Positions 42,638 to 52,736 are shown, numbered from the stretch's first letter. The stretch is 64,000 nt of DNA from an uncultured Poribacteria bacterium (GCA_951828385.1 OX639973.1:1792470-1856469); one strand, 5' to 3'. Translations and numbers: made by a program. Notes: a model not told the origin generated them from the sequence alone.

Positions 42638-42893
42638 GAATTCTATCTTCGTTGTCAGTGTCCAAGGACTAATTTCAATTTAGGCAAGGATCCTCAGAGA
42701 CTTGTCTAACAACTTAAACCCTATATAGTTTTGAAAATTTGTAATTTTTCCGCTTGTTCGCACACGATAAAACGTGGTAAAATAGTCAATATGCTTTTCA
42801 GGACAGCCTTTGCATTGATTGGTTATTTCAGTTAGACTGAATAAGGACGCACTGATACCGAAAGATTCTCCGAAAGGGGTAGGAGTTCCATAA

Positions 42894-43646
42894 ATGGCGC
42901 AACAAGACGCAATAGAACATCTCGAAACATTCGGCTATTGTTTGATTGAAGATGCGATCCCCGCAGCACAAGCGGATACGATGGCGGAGACGTACTTCCA
43001 ACTCCACCGAAACCCGACGAATCGTCAAACGTTTCAGGATCCGAACGCTGACCTGTATCAAACCCTGTTCGGTGTAATTAATCTCGATGAGATGTGTTGG
43101 GAATGTATCGCGCATCCACAGGTACTACAGGTCGTCCGCCATTTTCTCGGCGACAGCGCACGGTTGGGTGAGGCTTGCACGAAATGGGTCAAGCCACGTG
43201 CACCGCAGGGCGGTATCCATTCCGATTCGACGCATGACCTGCCATCGCACCTTCCCGAAACGCCGTGGATGATTAATTCCATCTGGATGATAACAGACTT
43301 TACCGTTGAAAACGGCGCGACACTCGTTGTGCCATTCAGCCATCGCGCACGGCGTAGACCGTCAGAACAGGATATAACTGAAAGTCACCCGGTCCCTGTC
43401 TGTGGGCGACGCGGTTCTGTGCTACTATGGCACGGCGGTACATGGCACGGACAAGGGGCAAACACAACCGACAACCAACATCGCATGGCGTTGAATATCG
43501 CTTACTATCCTGCCTGGTGGAACCTCATGCGGGAAGGTGGACACCAACCCGTTTTTCCAGAGACTTTTGCACGGATGCCGGAGGATATGCAAGCACTTGT
43601 TCGACATAAAGTGGCAAAACGACGTGAGGACATCTATGAGTTTTGA
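42894..43646 (+). CDS. Phytanoyl-CoA dioxygenase (PhyH) family protein
   Basis: The 250-aa protein has the 2-His-1-Asp iron site: GGIHSDSTHDLP (H-x-D) and the distal GTWHGQGANTTD (His), with NQHRMALNIAYYPAWW as the 2-oxoglutarate arginine region. GGAGTTCC precedes the ATG. The family uses Fe(II) and 2-oxoglutarate to hydroxylate substrates; in Poribacteria many paralogues exist. The substrate is unknown. A Nudix gene converges on it from the other strand. Confidence 0.88.
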   Translation: MAQQDAIEHLETFGYCLIEDAIPAAQADTMAETYFQLHRNPTNRQTFQDPNADLYQTLFGVINLDEMCWECIAHPQVLQVVRHFLGDSARLGEACTKWVKPRAPQGGIHSDSTHDLPSHLPETPWMINSIWMITDFTVENGATLVVPFSHRARRRPSEQDITESHPVPVCGRRGSVLLWHGGTWHGQGANTTDNQHRMALNIAYYPAWWNLMREGGHQPVFPETFARMPEDMQALVRHKVAKRREDIYEF

Positions 43647-43664
43647 TCTGACCAAACGCCCGCG

Positions 43665-44141
43665 TTACTTTTGCGATGCTGTCTTGAGAATTTTCTTGGT
43701 AGCGTCCGAGATGTTAAGTGTTGTGAACGCCGCATCGGACAACGCAACCCAATAGTACGCTTGATGTTCCGTAGGACTCAGTTTGATCTCACCACCCCCG
43801 ACTTCAACATGAAAGTTGAAATGTCTCGTTTTTTTGCCGGAACTGGATGTCCAATCAAAGGATCTGAGATATTTAAGGACCGATGTTACGATAAGTCCGG
43901 TCTCTTCCTTGACCTCTCGGGCGAGTGCGGTGAGTAGGTCTTCTCCGGTCTCCACAGTACCACTTGGAATTCCGACAAATCCACCCATGGAATCAGATAA
44001 AACTCGCTCCAAAAGCAAGAATTTGTTATCTTTATAGATGACCGCGCCGACAACCAGTTTTTGCACGTCGTCTTTTTGAGCATCAGCCAACAACTGCTGA
44101 ATGAGAGTGTGGTCAATATTTGACTGCATACTGTGCTTCAT
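43665..44141 (-). CDS. Nudix hydrolase
   Basis: The 158-aa protein has the Nudix box GTVETGEDLLTALAREVKEE followed by TGL (G-x5-E-x7-REUXEEXGU). Nudix enzymes hydrolyse nucleoside diphosphates linked to a second moiety. Its start overlaps the end of the amidohydrolase gene by four bases (44138-44141), so they are likely translated together. Substrate unknown. Confidence 0.9.
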   Translation of the reverse strand: MKHSMQSNIDHTLIQQLLADAQKDDVQKLVVGAVIYKDNKFLLLERVLSDSMGGFVGIPSGTVETGEDLLTALAREVKEETGLIVTSVLKYLRSFDWTSSSGKKTRHFNFHVEVGGGEIKLSPTEHQAYYWVALSDAAFTTLNISDATKKILKTASQK

Positions 44142-45391
44142 TTAACCCGTTGTCCTGCTTGAAACACCGCTGCTACTCGGCTAAAGGCATCTACATCGCT
44201 CGTCGGATCGCTCTCAAAAGCGACGAGGTCAGCGATTCTGCCCGGTGCGATCGTTCCAATCTCGTCCGCCATTCCAATTGCCTCCGCGGAGATACGGGTC
44301 GCTGAAATGAGTGCCTCTGCAGGTGTAAACCCGACTTCGACGAGCAGTTGCAAGTCGTAATCAAGATGACCGAATGCGAGATTGCCGACCCCTGAATCGG
44401 TACCTGGCACGATCCGGTCACGAAGGTCGTAGTCGAGCATACATCGCATTACATCTAAGCGCACTTCTGCCCGTGCCTCAAGCCGTTGCAATTCAGTTGT
44501 TTCATCATTAGAAATCATATCACTATCTCGCTTCGCACGGAGTTCAACGATGCGTGGATAGCCTGTCCATGCTTGGAGGGTTGGACTAATCCAGATACCG
44601 GATTCCGCCATCATCTCTGCAATTTTGGGATCAAATCGGAGTTCACCGTCTGGATCGAGAAACTCGGCATGCTCCATCAAATCGATGCCCGCCTCAACAG
44701 CGCGTACCATCGATTCCTTCGCACGGCAATGTGCCACTGTGAGGCGGTGGAAATGATGTGCTTCGTGAACAGCGGCGTGCAATTCAGCGACGGTGTAACT
44801 GGCACGTCCGGGAATCGTTCCGACAGTACCACCACCTGATGCCATAATCTTGATATAATCCGCACCTTCGTGAACCAACCGGCGGACCGAGCGGCGCATC
44901 TCATCTTCGCCATCCGCTGTTTCGTTACACATGTGGAAGTGTCCACCTGTGCAGGTAATCGGTCGTCCGCTTACTAAGGTACGGGGACCCGGAATATAAC
45001 CACGTGTGAGTCCTTCCTTGAGCGTAAATCCTACCTTGTTTCTCGCACCGTGCTCACGGATAGTGGTAATTCCTGCGGCAAGGTGGCGTTGCAGATTCAT
45101 CGCGCCAGTCAACACCATCATCTCATCGGTTTCGGAGAACATCTGAACGTAGCTCCGTCCGTCCCCCGCGAGACTCAAGTGCGTATGCCCATCAATGAGC
45201 CCCGGCGTGATACAGACATCACCGAGATCAATAACCTGTACGTCAGGCGGTGTCTGTTTCGCAATCTCTTCTTGATCCCCAACAGCGTCAATCCGCCCGT
45301 TGGTCACAAGAATTGCCTGATCGGTTTTAGCGGATGTGCTTATCCCGTCAACGAGTCGAGCGGCACGAATTTGAACGGTTTGATTCGGCAT
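44138..45391 (-). CDS. Amidohydrolase, imidazolonepropionase/prolidase-like
   Basis: The 417-aa TIM-barrel metalloenzyme has VIDLGDVCITPGLIDGHTHL (HxH metal pair), VHEAHHFHRLTVAHCRAKES, DLMEHAEFL and VPGTDSGVGNLAFGHL (final Asp). Metal-dependent hydrolysis of C-N bonds, as in imidazolonepropionase, prolidase or isoaspartyl dipeptidase, is predicted; the substrate is not. It forms an operon-like run with the CN-hydrolase gene upstream (20 bases) and the Nudix gene downstream. Confidence 0.88.
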   Translation of the reverse strand: MPNQTVQIRAARLVDGISTSAKTDQAILVTNGRIDAVGDQEEIAKQTPPDVQVIDLGDVCITPGLIDGHTHLSLAGDGRSYVQMFSETDEMMVLTGAMNLQRHLAAGITTIREHGARNKVGFTLKEGLTRGYIPGPRTLVSGRPITCTGGHFHMCNETADGEDEMRRSVRRLVHEGADYIKIMASGGGTVGTIPGRASYTVAELHAAVHEAHHFHRLTVAHCRAKESMVRAVEAGIDLMEHAEFLDPDGELRFDPKIAEMMAESGIWISPTLQAWTGYPRIVELRAKRDSDMISNDETTELQRLEARAEVRLDVMRCMLDYDLRDRIVPGTDSGVGNLAFGHLDYDLQLLVEVGFTPAEALISATRISAEAIGMADEIGTIAPGRIADLVAFESDPTSDVDAFSRVAAVFQAGQRVK

Positions 45392-45411
45392 AAATCCAAC
45401 TCCTAATTGCT

Positions 45412-46254
45412 TCAGACTTTCGCAACGAACTCACACCCTTGTCGGAACCATTCTCGAAGGATTGTGTCTTCATTACAAGTCCGTTTCGCCTGTGAACCTG
45501 TCGCCTTTGAAAGGTCTATTGTTGCCGAGACGATATCATCTCCGAAAAATCCAGCCTCTGTGATAACATTACCGTCTGGATGGACAATCTTCGAGTTTCC
45601 ATGCGATGAACCTGTTGCTCGCAAATCATCTGGATTTGCCGGTGTATTCGCCATTACGAGGTAAATCCCGTTCTCCGTCGCGCGTGAAATCGGCATGGCG
45701 CGGTAAGCGGAAAGTTTATATTCTGACAACAAACCTGCCTCACACGAGCAGAAGATGCAGAGCTGCGCACCCATCGCCGCGGGTAACTTAACCAACTCAG
45801 GGTAGCGCACATCGTGGCAGATGATAAAACAACAGTCAACCCCCGCGAGTTTCACAATCGGCAGCTTACCACGATTGTTAATACACCATTTTTCTCCAGC
45901 GAGAAAGGTCTTGCCATAACGGTATTTAAGGCTCCCTTGTTGATCGAAAATCGCTAAATCGTTGTGCCAATGCTCCCCATCGTGGTGCGCGGAACCGACG
46001 ACAACAGCCATCGTGTGTTGGCGCGCAGCCTCGGCAATCTTCGCCTCAGCCTCTTTGAACACCTGCGGAGAAATGCGTTCCCAATAATCCGTCCGGCAAC
46101 AGTAGCCGAACAGACACCCTTCCGGGAATGCCGCAATCTGGATCCCCATCTTCGCACACGCTTCAATCTGTTGAAGTACTTTTGTGGTGTTAGCAGAAAC
46201 ATCTTCACTCGTGAGCAATTGACACGCTGCTATTTTAATTTGGTTCTTAGCCAT
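45412..46254 (-). CDS. Carbon-nitrogen hydrolase (nitrilase superfamily)
   Basis: ATG 46254 is chosen because AAGGGGGGT lies upstream; an ATG 12 codons earlier is possible. The 280-aa protein has the Glu-Lys-Cys triad: FPEGCLFGY (Glu), YRYGKTFLAGE (Lys), IICHDVRYPE (Cys). Nitrilase-superfamily amidases and carbamoyl hydrolases share this fold. It lies 20 bases before the amidohydrolase, so the three genes could act on a common amide-containing substrate; that is inference. Confidence 0.89.
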   Translation of the reverse strand: MAKNQIKIAACQLLTSEDVSANTTKVLQQIEACAKMGIQIAAFPEGCLFGYCCRTDYWERISPQVFKEAEAKIAEAARQHTMAVVVGSAHHDGEHWHNDLAIFDQQGSLKYRYGKTFLAGEKWCINNRGKLPIVKLAGVDCCFIICHDVRYPELVKLPAAMGAQLCIFCSCEAGLLSEYKLSAYRAMPISRATENGIYLVMANTPANPDDLRATGSSHGNSKIVHPDGNVITEAGFFGDDIVSATIDLSKATGSQAKRTCNEDTILREWFRQGCEFVAKV

Positions 46255-46421
46255 CTGAATACCCCCCTTGCGTTTTTGGCATTGTATCACATCCGCCCAT
46301 TTGATTCAAGGGACGGTAATCACAAATTTAAATGGACATACACATTAGAATCCGATATAATTTCCGTAATAGATCGATTATATTAACGCAATCAGATTTT
46401 CTTAGGTGTGAAGGAGGGCCT

Positions 46422-46817
46422 ATGAATCCCATTTTCAGATACACCACGCTAGTAATAATCCTCATACTCATCAGTAACTGTATGCTGATACTTCCAGTGG
46501 AAGCGATGACAGGACCGGAACACCACGTCGATCCGATCGTCGAGCTCGCGCAGGGAGATGCCAGACGCGACGCGGGTTTGAACTTGAGTTGGCTCGCTTA
46601 CGGCGCGGGGTGCTGGATGTTCGCTGTCGTCCATGCAAGCGTAAATGACCCGCCAGTTCCAAGTGATCGACTGTTAGGCAAGTCCCCCAAATACGTTAAC
46701 GCCTATACCGATGAATATAAACGTTCCGTCAAAAATCAACGGATGGAGATGTCGGCAATAGGTTGGGGTGTATCGCTGGCGGCAGCGTTCTGGCTCTGGA
46801 ACATCTTTACGGATTAA
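46422..46817 (+). CDS. Small membrane protein, RLxGKSPxYV family
   Basis: AAGGAGGGCC precedes the ATG. The 131-aa protein has an N-terminal membrane helix or signal (about 6-29), a second hydrophobic segment (LSWLAYGAGCWMFAVVHASV), the motif PSDRLLGKSPKYVNAYTDEY and a C-terminal membrane helix. The gene at 62335 shares the motif as PERLIGKSPEYV. I know no function for this family; it may be specific to the phylum. It is flanked by a CN-hydrolase and an enolase-family gene. Confidence 0.72.
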   Translation: MNPIFRYTTLVIILILISNCMLILPVEAMTGPEHHVDPIVELAQGDARRDAGLNLSWLAYGAGCWMFAVVHASVNDPPVPSDRLLGKSPKYVNAYTDEYKRSVKNQRMEMSAIGWGVSLAAAFWLWNIFTD

Positions 46818-47057
46818 GTAGTCCACAGCGACCTCAACAATCTTCTTTTGATTCGTGACTCTCGGCATCACCCCTCCAGTGATTAGATTTTTTTACTATT
46901 ATAACCCGAGTTGCTATCCAATAGATCATGGATGTTCAAGCACCTGAATTTACTTCATTTATCCCCGCCAATTATCCAACTTACAGATTGACATGCGCTG
47001 AACAATTTGGTATAAGGATTAGAAACCAAGAACGAAGTGCATATAGGAAAACGTATT

Positions 47058-48218
47058 ATGAAAATTACCGACATCAAACCTTACCCCGTTTGGGTGGGAC
47101 ACAGAAACCAACTCATTGTCAAAGTGGAAACCGATGAAGGCATCTATGGGTGGGGCGAATCTGGGCTTTCGAGTCGAGAGTTGGCAGTCGTTGGCGCGGT
47201 GAATCACTACCGAGAATTCCTGATTGGGCGCGACCCGATGCGGATCGGTGCGTTGTGGCAGGAGATGTACCGGAGCCAGTATTTTGAGGGCGGTCGCGCA
47301 TTGACAGGCGCGATTTCGGCGATTGACATAGCACTTCACGATATTGTGGGAAAAGCGTTGAACGTGCCGGTTTACCAACTGCTCGGTGGAAAACAACGCG
47401 ATACTGTCCCCTGCTTTGCTACAACAGGTGCAGCTACAGTTGAGCAATTGATTGAGAATGCGAATTTATTGCTTGAGAAGGGGTGGAACGTCATCCGAAC
47501 CGGTGTATTTCATCGTGCAGCACCGGGTGAAGAAAACATCTTTGAGCCACGCGAGTCGATAAGTCTCACAGCGGAGTGGTTGACGGCACTTCGGGAAGCT
47601 ATCGGATCTGAACCCGTCCTCGGTATCGACTACCACCATCGGTTGAGTGTTGCGGAAGCGGCATCTTTCTGCCAACGTATGCCTTCCGGCACGCTCGATT
47701 TCTTAGAAGAACCGATCCGAGATGAGACCCCAGAGGCGTATGAATCTCTGCGGACGATGGTAGACGTTCCGTTCGCTATCGGCGAGGAATTTTCCAGCAA
47801 GTGGCAATTCCTCCCCTATCTGGAACGCGGTATCACCAACTTTGCCCGCCTTGACGTTTGCAATGTCGGCGGGTTGACGGAATCCATGAAGGTTGCGGGT
47901 TTAGCCGAAGCACACTATATCGACTTGATGCCACATAATCCACTCGGTCCGATTTGCACGGCTGCGACGGTTCATCTGGCGGCGGCGGTTTCCAACTTCG
48001 CTTGGTTGGAAATCCGCACCTCGCCGACAGAAAATGCCGGACGCTATGATGACGACTTATTCCCTATGCAACATAAACTTGACGGTGCGTCTATACCCGT
48101 ACCAGACGGTCCAGGTTTGGGAATCGAAGTCAACGAAGCACTGGTAACAGCACAGACCTTCAAATTCTGGGAATCCCCACATCTACGCCGCCGAGACGGC
48201 TCGCACACAAACTGGTAG
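47058..48218 (+). CDS. Mandelate racemase/muconate lactonizing-type enolase-superfamily enzyme
   Basis: ATG 47058 with AGGAAAAC upstream opens MKITDIKPYPVWVG; an upstream GTG is possible. Of 386 aa, residues 1-125 form the enolase-type cap (YGWGESGLSSRELA, ISAIDIALHDIVGKALNVPV) and the rest a barrel with metal ligands in GIDYHH, LEEPI, AIGEEFSSKW and catalytic His in LMPHNPLGPICTAA. Galactonate or related acid-sugar dehydratase activity is typical for this clade. Substrate is not settled. Such enzymes process sugar acids from polysaccharide breakdown. Confidence 0.9.
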   Translation: MKITDIKPYPVWVGHRNQLIVKVETDEGIYGWGESGLSSRELAVVGAVNHYREFLIGRDPMRIGALWQEMYRSQYFEGGRALTGAISAIDIALHDIVGKALNVPVYQLLGGKQRDTVPCFATTGAATVEQLIENANLLLEKGWNVIRTGVFHRAAPGEENIFEPRESISLTAEWLTALREAIGSEPVLGIDYHHRLSVAEAASFCQRMPSGTLDFLEEPIRDETPEAYESLRTMVDVPFAIGEEFSSKWQFLPYLERGITNFARLDVCNVGGLTESMKVAGLAEAHYIDLMPHNPLGPICTAATVHLAAAVSNFAWLEIRTSPTENAGRYDDDLFPMQHKLDGASIPVPDGPGLGIEVNEALVTAQTFKFWESPHLRRRDGSHTNW

Positions 48219-48269
48219 TAGACCGTAATTGCCAAAACTTCTGAGAACTCAGCGAAGGTAAATATCCGT

Positions 48270-49160
48270 ATGCAAGACAATCCATTTGAAACACGCCGCG
48301 AACTTCGCGGTCGGAGACTGGTAATAGGTGGCATTCTCGCTTTTATCGCCACTATTATTACTGTTTTAATCTTCTTTAAATACAGCAGAGATTCTCCACT
48401 TCCAAAAGCACTAATCGGCTTATTTTTGTACGGGTTTTTCTTTCTGTTTAACTTTGGCGCACTATCCGGTGCAGGTTTGTCTTATAACCGACTGTTCGGT
48501 ACATTTCCGACATGGCGTACGCTTGGACGGTATGCGTTATGGGTGGTCCCGCTTGTCATTAGTGCCATTGCATCTATCTATGTTTTGTACCTTCCACTAT
48601 CTTATGTTTTTCCCGGATTCGTCAAGTCATGGTACCTTGAGAGTTCCCCAGTAATGATTTGGCAGCGCGGTGATAATTACATTCTCGCGAATGCTGTCAA
48701 CTATCTAACGATTGTGTTGATTGCACCTGTAATGGAAGAGTTTTTCGTACGTGGCCTTTTGCTAACGCGATGGACTGCCAAGTGGGATGTGACACAGGCT
48801 ATTCTCACTTCGTCAATTGTCTTTGGACTGCTACATACTAATATCATCGGCGGGTTCTGTTTCGCCTGCGTAATGGCTATTTTCTATATCCGAACAAAGT
48901 CGCTTTTCATTCCGATTAGCCTCCATATTTTAAATAACCTATCTGCTTGGATCATGGGATACATCACAATGGATCTTGACACACCTGCTTCTTATGAAAC
49001 AATCTCGGAATTTCAAGAATCTTGGTGGATAGGGCTGATAGCACTCCTTATTAGTGTCCCGTGTGTTATCTTATTTTGGAGACGCTATGTCCTAAAGACC
49101 AATTGGCGCGTTCCATATCTTTCCGAATCTACTGACTGTGAAAACAACACCACCGGGTAA
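48270..49160 (+). CDS. CPBP-family intramembrane metalloprotease
   Basis: The 296-aa protein has about seven membrane helices and the CPBP/Abi motif set: APVMEEFFVRGLLLT (EExxxR), SSIVFGLLHTNIIGG (FxxxH), SLFIPISLHILNNLSAW (HxxxN). This family includes CAAX prenyl proteases and bacteriocin-immunity proteins. The target is unknown. It lies 50 bases after the enolase-family gene. Confidence 0.86.
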   Translation: MQDNPFETRRELRGRRLVIGGILAFIATIITVLIFFKYSRDSPLPKALIGLFLYGFFFLFNFGALSGAGLSYNRLFGTFPTWRTLGRYALWVVPLVISAIASIYVLYLPLSYVFPGFVKSWYLESSPVMIWQRGDNYILANAVNYLTIVLIAPVMEEFFVRGLLLTRWTAKWDVTQAILTSSIVFGLLHTNIIGGFCFACVMAIFYIRTKSLFIPISLHILNNLSAWIMGYITMDLDTPASYETISEFQESWWIGLIALLISVPCVILFWRRYVLKTNWRVPYLSESTDCENNTTG

Positions 49161-49260
49161 CCCTAAAAATCATCCACATATCATCTGATGTATGCTATAA
49201 TCTGCGAAAACCATGTTACCGTTCACTATTGGATCAAGGCAAGAAGGGACGTGCCAAAAA

Positions 49261-50190
49261 ATGAAAACACAAACGATTAGGTATGGAGAAAACGGCGGAG
49301 TCGAGATTATTGATATTGATGTATCCGATCCGCAGGCGGGTGAAGTGCAGGTTCAGCATGCCGCGTGTGGTGTCTGTGCATGGGATTTAGCGACCTTTCG
49401 TGACGGTGGTTACGTACCTCCGGGTCATGAAGGCGTTGGTTATGTCACAAAAATTGGGGGCGGTGTCCGGGATATTGAGGAGGGGACGCGGGTTGCGAGT
49501 GTAGAATTGGGGTTCGATGGTATCAAGAACTGTTCAACTGAAGACATATACGTGCTTCCAGAATCGGATATTGCGGACGAATATTGGCTTGTTGAGCCGG
49601 TTTCATGTGTTGTAACGGGACTCGACACCGCACCTTTGCGACCTGCCGACAACGTCGCAGTTATCGGATGCGGTTTTATGGGACTTATGTTCGTTCAGGC
49701 ACTGAACCGATTCTACACGCATGACCTTATCGCCATTGATCTCGTTGAGAAACGTCTGAAACTGGCAAAATCGCTCGGTGCGCAACTTACGTATAATCCT
49801 AAGGAAATTGATGCCTCCGAATTGGTATCAGAACTAAGAGCACGTTCAATTGACGTGGTGTTCGACTGTTCTGGCAAGGCTGCGGGGTTAAATCTCGCGA
49901 CGAAAATTGTTCGCAGAGGTGGACATATCAATCTTTTCGGTTGTATCCGAGAAGAAGTGACATTCAACGGTGGCGAGTGGCACGGCGGTGCGTTTAACTT
50001 GGTGAGTTCGTCGCCGGGTGCAAAGATTCGGGATACGTTTCCGCCAGCAATTCGATTCCTTGAGCGGCGTATCATTGACCTCAGACCGCTTGTAACGCAC
50101 ATAGTCCCGCTTGAGGATTATCCAGCACTTCTCAAGGAAGCGACGGATGGAGATGGAAACTACATCAAAGGGGTCGTGAAAGCGATGTAA
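49261..50190 (+). CDS. Medium-chain (zinc-type) alcohol dehydrogenase family protein
   Basis: ATG 49261 with AAGGGAC upstream gives 309 aa. GroES-like half: CGVCAWDLATFRDGGYVPPG (Cys) and HEGVGYV (His); NAD half: VAVIGCGFMGLMFVQALN (GxGxxG) and LVEKRLKLAKSLGAQLTY. VEPVSCVVTG supplies the third ligand. The four-Cys structural zinc lobe is absent, so it has only one zinc site. NAD(P)-dependent oxidation of a polyol or sugar alcohol is plausible. A poribacterial accessory gene follows after 29 bases. Confidence 0.86.
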   Translation: MKTQTIRYGENGGVEIIDIDVSDPQAGEVQVQHAACGVCAWDLATFRDGGYVPPGHEGVGYVTKIGGGVRDIEEGTRVASVELGFDGIKNCSTEDIYVLPESDIADEYWLVEPVSCVVTGLDTAPLRPADNVAVIGCGFMGLMFVQALNRFYTHDLIAIDLVEKRLKLAKSLGAQLTYNPKEIDASELVSELRARSIDVVFDCSGKAAGLNLATKIVRRGGHINLFGCIREEVTFNGGEWHGGAFNLVSSSPGAKIRDTFPPAIRFLERRIIDLRPLVTHIVPLEDYPALLKEATDGDGNYIKGVVKAM

Positions 50191-50218
50191 CGGAGTCACG
50201 TTTGAAAAGGAGAATTCA

Positions 50219-50692
50219 ATGAAGTTTAGGTCGCGTGAAAAGTTGAAATATATGTTTTTGGGTGGATTGCTGACCCTTGCTGGTTTTATGTTTGGTAACA
50301 TGAACAGTGATACCACAGCACAATCTGGGTATGAAACGATTGATAAACTGACCGTCCGAGAGCTAATCGTGCGTAAGGATATAAGAGTAATGAGTGACGA
50401 CATGAATCCGCGAGTTCATATCTCTTGGAACAGAGAGGGTGGACGTGTGGTAACTTATGGTCCAAAAGGGAAGGGTGCCGCTTCTCTTTTGGTTGCGGAG
50501 GGGAATGGCGTTGTGACAGTTCAGGGGTCGAAGGAAAAAACAGGTGCTTCTCTCATGGTTAATGAGGGCGGCGGGGTCCTATCACTTTTCGCACCTGATG
50601 GAAAAGCAAGGATTGTCTTAGGTATATCTGAGGGTGACGGTGTTGCTTACTTAGTCGATAAATTGGGTGCTGCGCGTGTATTGAAACCGTAG
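50219..50692 (+). CDS. Exported or anchored beta-rich protein
   Basis: AAGGAGAATTC precedes the ATG. The 157-aa protein has an N-terminal membrane helix or signal (about 14-33, MFLGGLLTLAGFMFGNM), then KLTVRELIVRKDIRVM and short repeated beta strands ending in GXG-type turns (GAASLLVAEGNGVVTVQGSK, GASLMVNEGGGVLSLF). The repeated strand unit is about 25 residues. It is probably a surface or periplasmic beta structure. No function is assigned. Confidence 0.7.
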   Translation: MKFRSREKLKYMFLGGLLTLAGFMFGNMNSDTTAQSGYETIDKLTVRELIVRKDIRVMSDDMNPRVHISWNREGGRVVTYGPKGKGAASLLVAEGNGVVTVQGSKEKTGASLMVNEGGGVLSLFAPDGKARIVLGISEGDGVAYLVDKLGAARVLKP

Positions 50693-50729
50693 TTAGCAAT
50701 GTATAGACCCAATGATTTCTGAATTACAC

Positions 50730-50869
50730 TACTGGGTTGTCCAGTCTAAAATTGCAAGTAACCCTGTTCGTAGTAGGACAATTCATTGCCCGTTCTGACC
50801 TATGGACGTGCGATAAATCGCACGACTACGAACTAATCTATCTATAATTTTAGTGTGGACAGCCCACTA
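50730..50869. mobile_element. Palindromic MITE-like element, family B, copy 1
   Basis: The 140-bp element has inverted ends TACTGGGTTGTCCAGTCTAA and, in reverse, TAGTGGGCTGTCCACACTAA. Inside are two smaller hairpins, one around GGACAATTCATTGCCC and one GTGCGATAAATCGCAC followed by GACTACGAAC. Copy 2 at 62127 has the same modules with their order reversed. Confidence 0.68.
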
Positions 50870-50943
50870 CAGCGTATCTCATAGATATTTTGAGGGTATT
50901 GCCAATAAGCACTTTGCTACTTTGATTGAATACTGATACCGAG

Positions 50944-52578
50944 TTATCGCACTCGAATGATTCGGCGGCCCGTGAAAATTTGACCAAACATATCCGTTGT
51001 ACGGACGTAGATAACATGCGTACCTTTGGGAACATCCACTGGGAGCTTCGCTTGCCAGATGTGCGATGATTTTACAATTCCGCTAAGCCGTTTCCCTCTT
51101 TGTGGCAGTTCACTGTCTTCCTTCAACTGCGGCTTCATTGTTTCTCGAAGTGCAGTATGCAGTTTCCGCTCAAGGTGGTTCGTATCATCCCGTGCTTTGA
51201 GTGCTTTATAGTAGGGGTCTTCCTGAGGCATATAGGTCATCGGTTGCCATTCACCGTCTTCACTCACACGAATTTCAACTGTTGAGCGTTTGGTGCCTCC
51301 AAAAACGTTAACGATGACATCTGTTTCGCCAGTCTCTTCCGACACAACTTCCCACGGTGCCCATACATTCATCTGATAATTCGCTGGACGACGGGCAGCC
51401 TTAAACCGAATTGAATATTGGTTTCCGGTGAATGTGAAGATGCCGTATCCGTTTGGCGCACCATCTCGCATGGTTGTGTGCGGAATACCGACTTCATCAA
51501 ACGCGCCTGTCCACCAAGAGCCTGATGTGGTTGCGTGATTGTGGTGATGATGTGCGTCGTCGCCGTGCCAACCGTGCTCCGGTCCGACGAAGTCATCCCG
51601 TTGGAAATGTGTGTGCGCTGATAGCGATAACGTATGCGGGCGGCTGCCGAGTAGATTCATCAATTTCTCCACATCCCGCATCTCCTTCAACGGAATATGC
51701 ATGGATACAACAATCAGCTGATCTTTCGGTACCAAAGCAAGGTCATTGCGGATGAACGTCAACTGCCGTTCTCCGATCTCACCCAAGTAGCGAGGTCTGT
51801 CCTCTTCATCGCGGTGAAAGTACACATTGTCGATGTTGATGAAATGGACGGGGCCCCAATCATAGGAATAGCACGTGGGACCGTAAACGCGTTCAAATGT
51901 CTCATCGGCGTACCGGTCATCCGTCGCAAGGAAGTTCATATCGTGGTTACCGTAGACGTTGTACCACGGTATCCCTACAGTAGCCATCACTTCGTTAAGC
52001 GGATGGAATAAGCTTAAATCGTCACCGACCAGATCGCCGAGGCTGATTCCGAACACTGCATCAGTCCCGATAACTTCTTCAACCACATCATGTGCTAACC
52101 ACTCAATCTCTTGCATATTATACGGCTGTGTATCCCCGAAGACGAGTACCTTGAAGGTATCAGCTTCCGGCTGTTCAGTGAGCGGAAAATCAATCGACTC
52201 CGGTAACGGACCCGTTGGCGCGATACCGGCATATTTCAGTCCATCTGGTGAACCGTGTGGTTTGTGAACGTAATAAAATTTCGGGAGCCGATTTTCATCA
52301 ATCGGTGTCATAAACCCACGGGGCTTAATAACAAAGAGAATAGTGTCATCACTGACCGCGAGCGTGTATTGCCCGTTGGCATCAGTTTGGACAATATCTT
52401 CTCCATTAGAGACGCGAACCCCGGGCAACCCCTCCTCGTTGTTGTCCTTCACCTGATTTCCGTTTGTATCCAGAAATACAGTGCCAGTTGCGGTTGAACT
52501 GGCTGCGACACTGTTTCCAACCCCGTAAAAAATCAAGATCACAATTAAAACCGCCAAATTCCATTGTTTGTAAACCAT
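50944..52578 (-). CDS. Secreted metallophosphoesterase with N-terminal SdrD-like domain
   Basis: ATG 52578 with AAAGGATGG upstream gives a signal peptide (QWNLAVLIVILIFYGVGNSV, then AAS). Residues about 28-115 form an SdrD/B-like or carboxypeptidase-regulatory beta domain with a DTNGNQVKDNNEEGLPGVRV turn. Then the calcineurin-like phosphoesterase core: VLVFGDTQ, SLGDLVGD, YGNHDMN, VVSMHIPL and LSAHTHFQ. A histidine-rich segment (HHHHNH) follows. It would remove phosphate from exported nucleotides or phosphorylated polymers. The C terminus has two further beta domains. Confidence 0.9.
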   Translation of the reverse strand: MVYKQWNLAVLIVILIFYGVGNSVAASSTATGTVFLDTNGNQVKDNNEEGLPGVRVSNGEDIVQTDANGQYTLAVSDDTILFVIKPRGFMTPIDENRLPKFYYVHKPHGSPDGLKYAGIAPTGPLPESIDFPLTEQPEADTFKVLVFGDTQPYNMQEIEWLAHDVVEEVIGTDAVFGISLGDLVGDDLSLFHPLNEVMATVGIPWYNVYGNHDMNFLATDDRYADETFERVYGPTCYSYDWGPVHFINIDNVYFHRDEEDRPRYLGEIGERQLTFIRNDLALVPKDQLIVVSMHIPLKEMRDVEKLMNLLGSRPHTLSLSAHTHFQRDDFVGPEHGWHGDDAHHHHNHATTSGSWWTGAFDEVGIPHTTMRDGAPNGYGIFTFTGNQYSIRFKAARRPANYQMNVWAPWEVVSEETGETDVIVNVFGGTKRSTVEIRVSEDGEWQPMTYMPQEDPYYKALKARDDTNHLERKLHTALRETMKPQLKEDSELPQRGKRLSGIVKSSHIWQAKLPVDVPKGTHVIYVRTTDMFGQIFTGRRIIRVR

Positions 52579-52736
52579 ATAAATCCATCCTTTTGACACC
52601 AGCATATTGGGTGGTGTTTTTTGTCAATCATAACATATTTGGCAAAACAGTTGCAAAAAAAATGTCTATAATGTTAAAATACCGTCATTCGCTGGCGCGC
52701 CCACTGATAACTGTCAATTACCGCTTTCGCTGGCAG

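Noticed and set aside
52464-52736. Upstream extension of the LamG-tail frame
   Set aside because: Similarity is limited to the last 30 residues; the rest is antisense to the metallophosphoesterase start.
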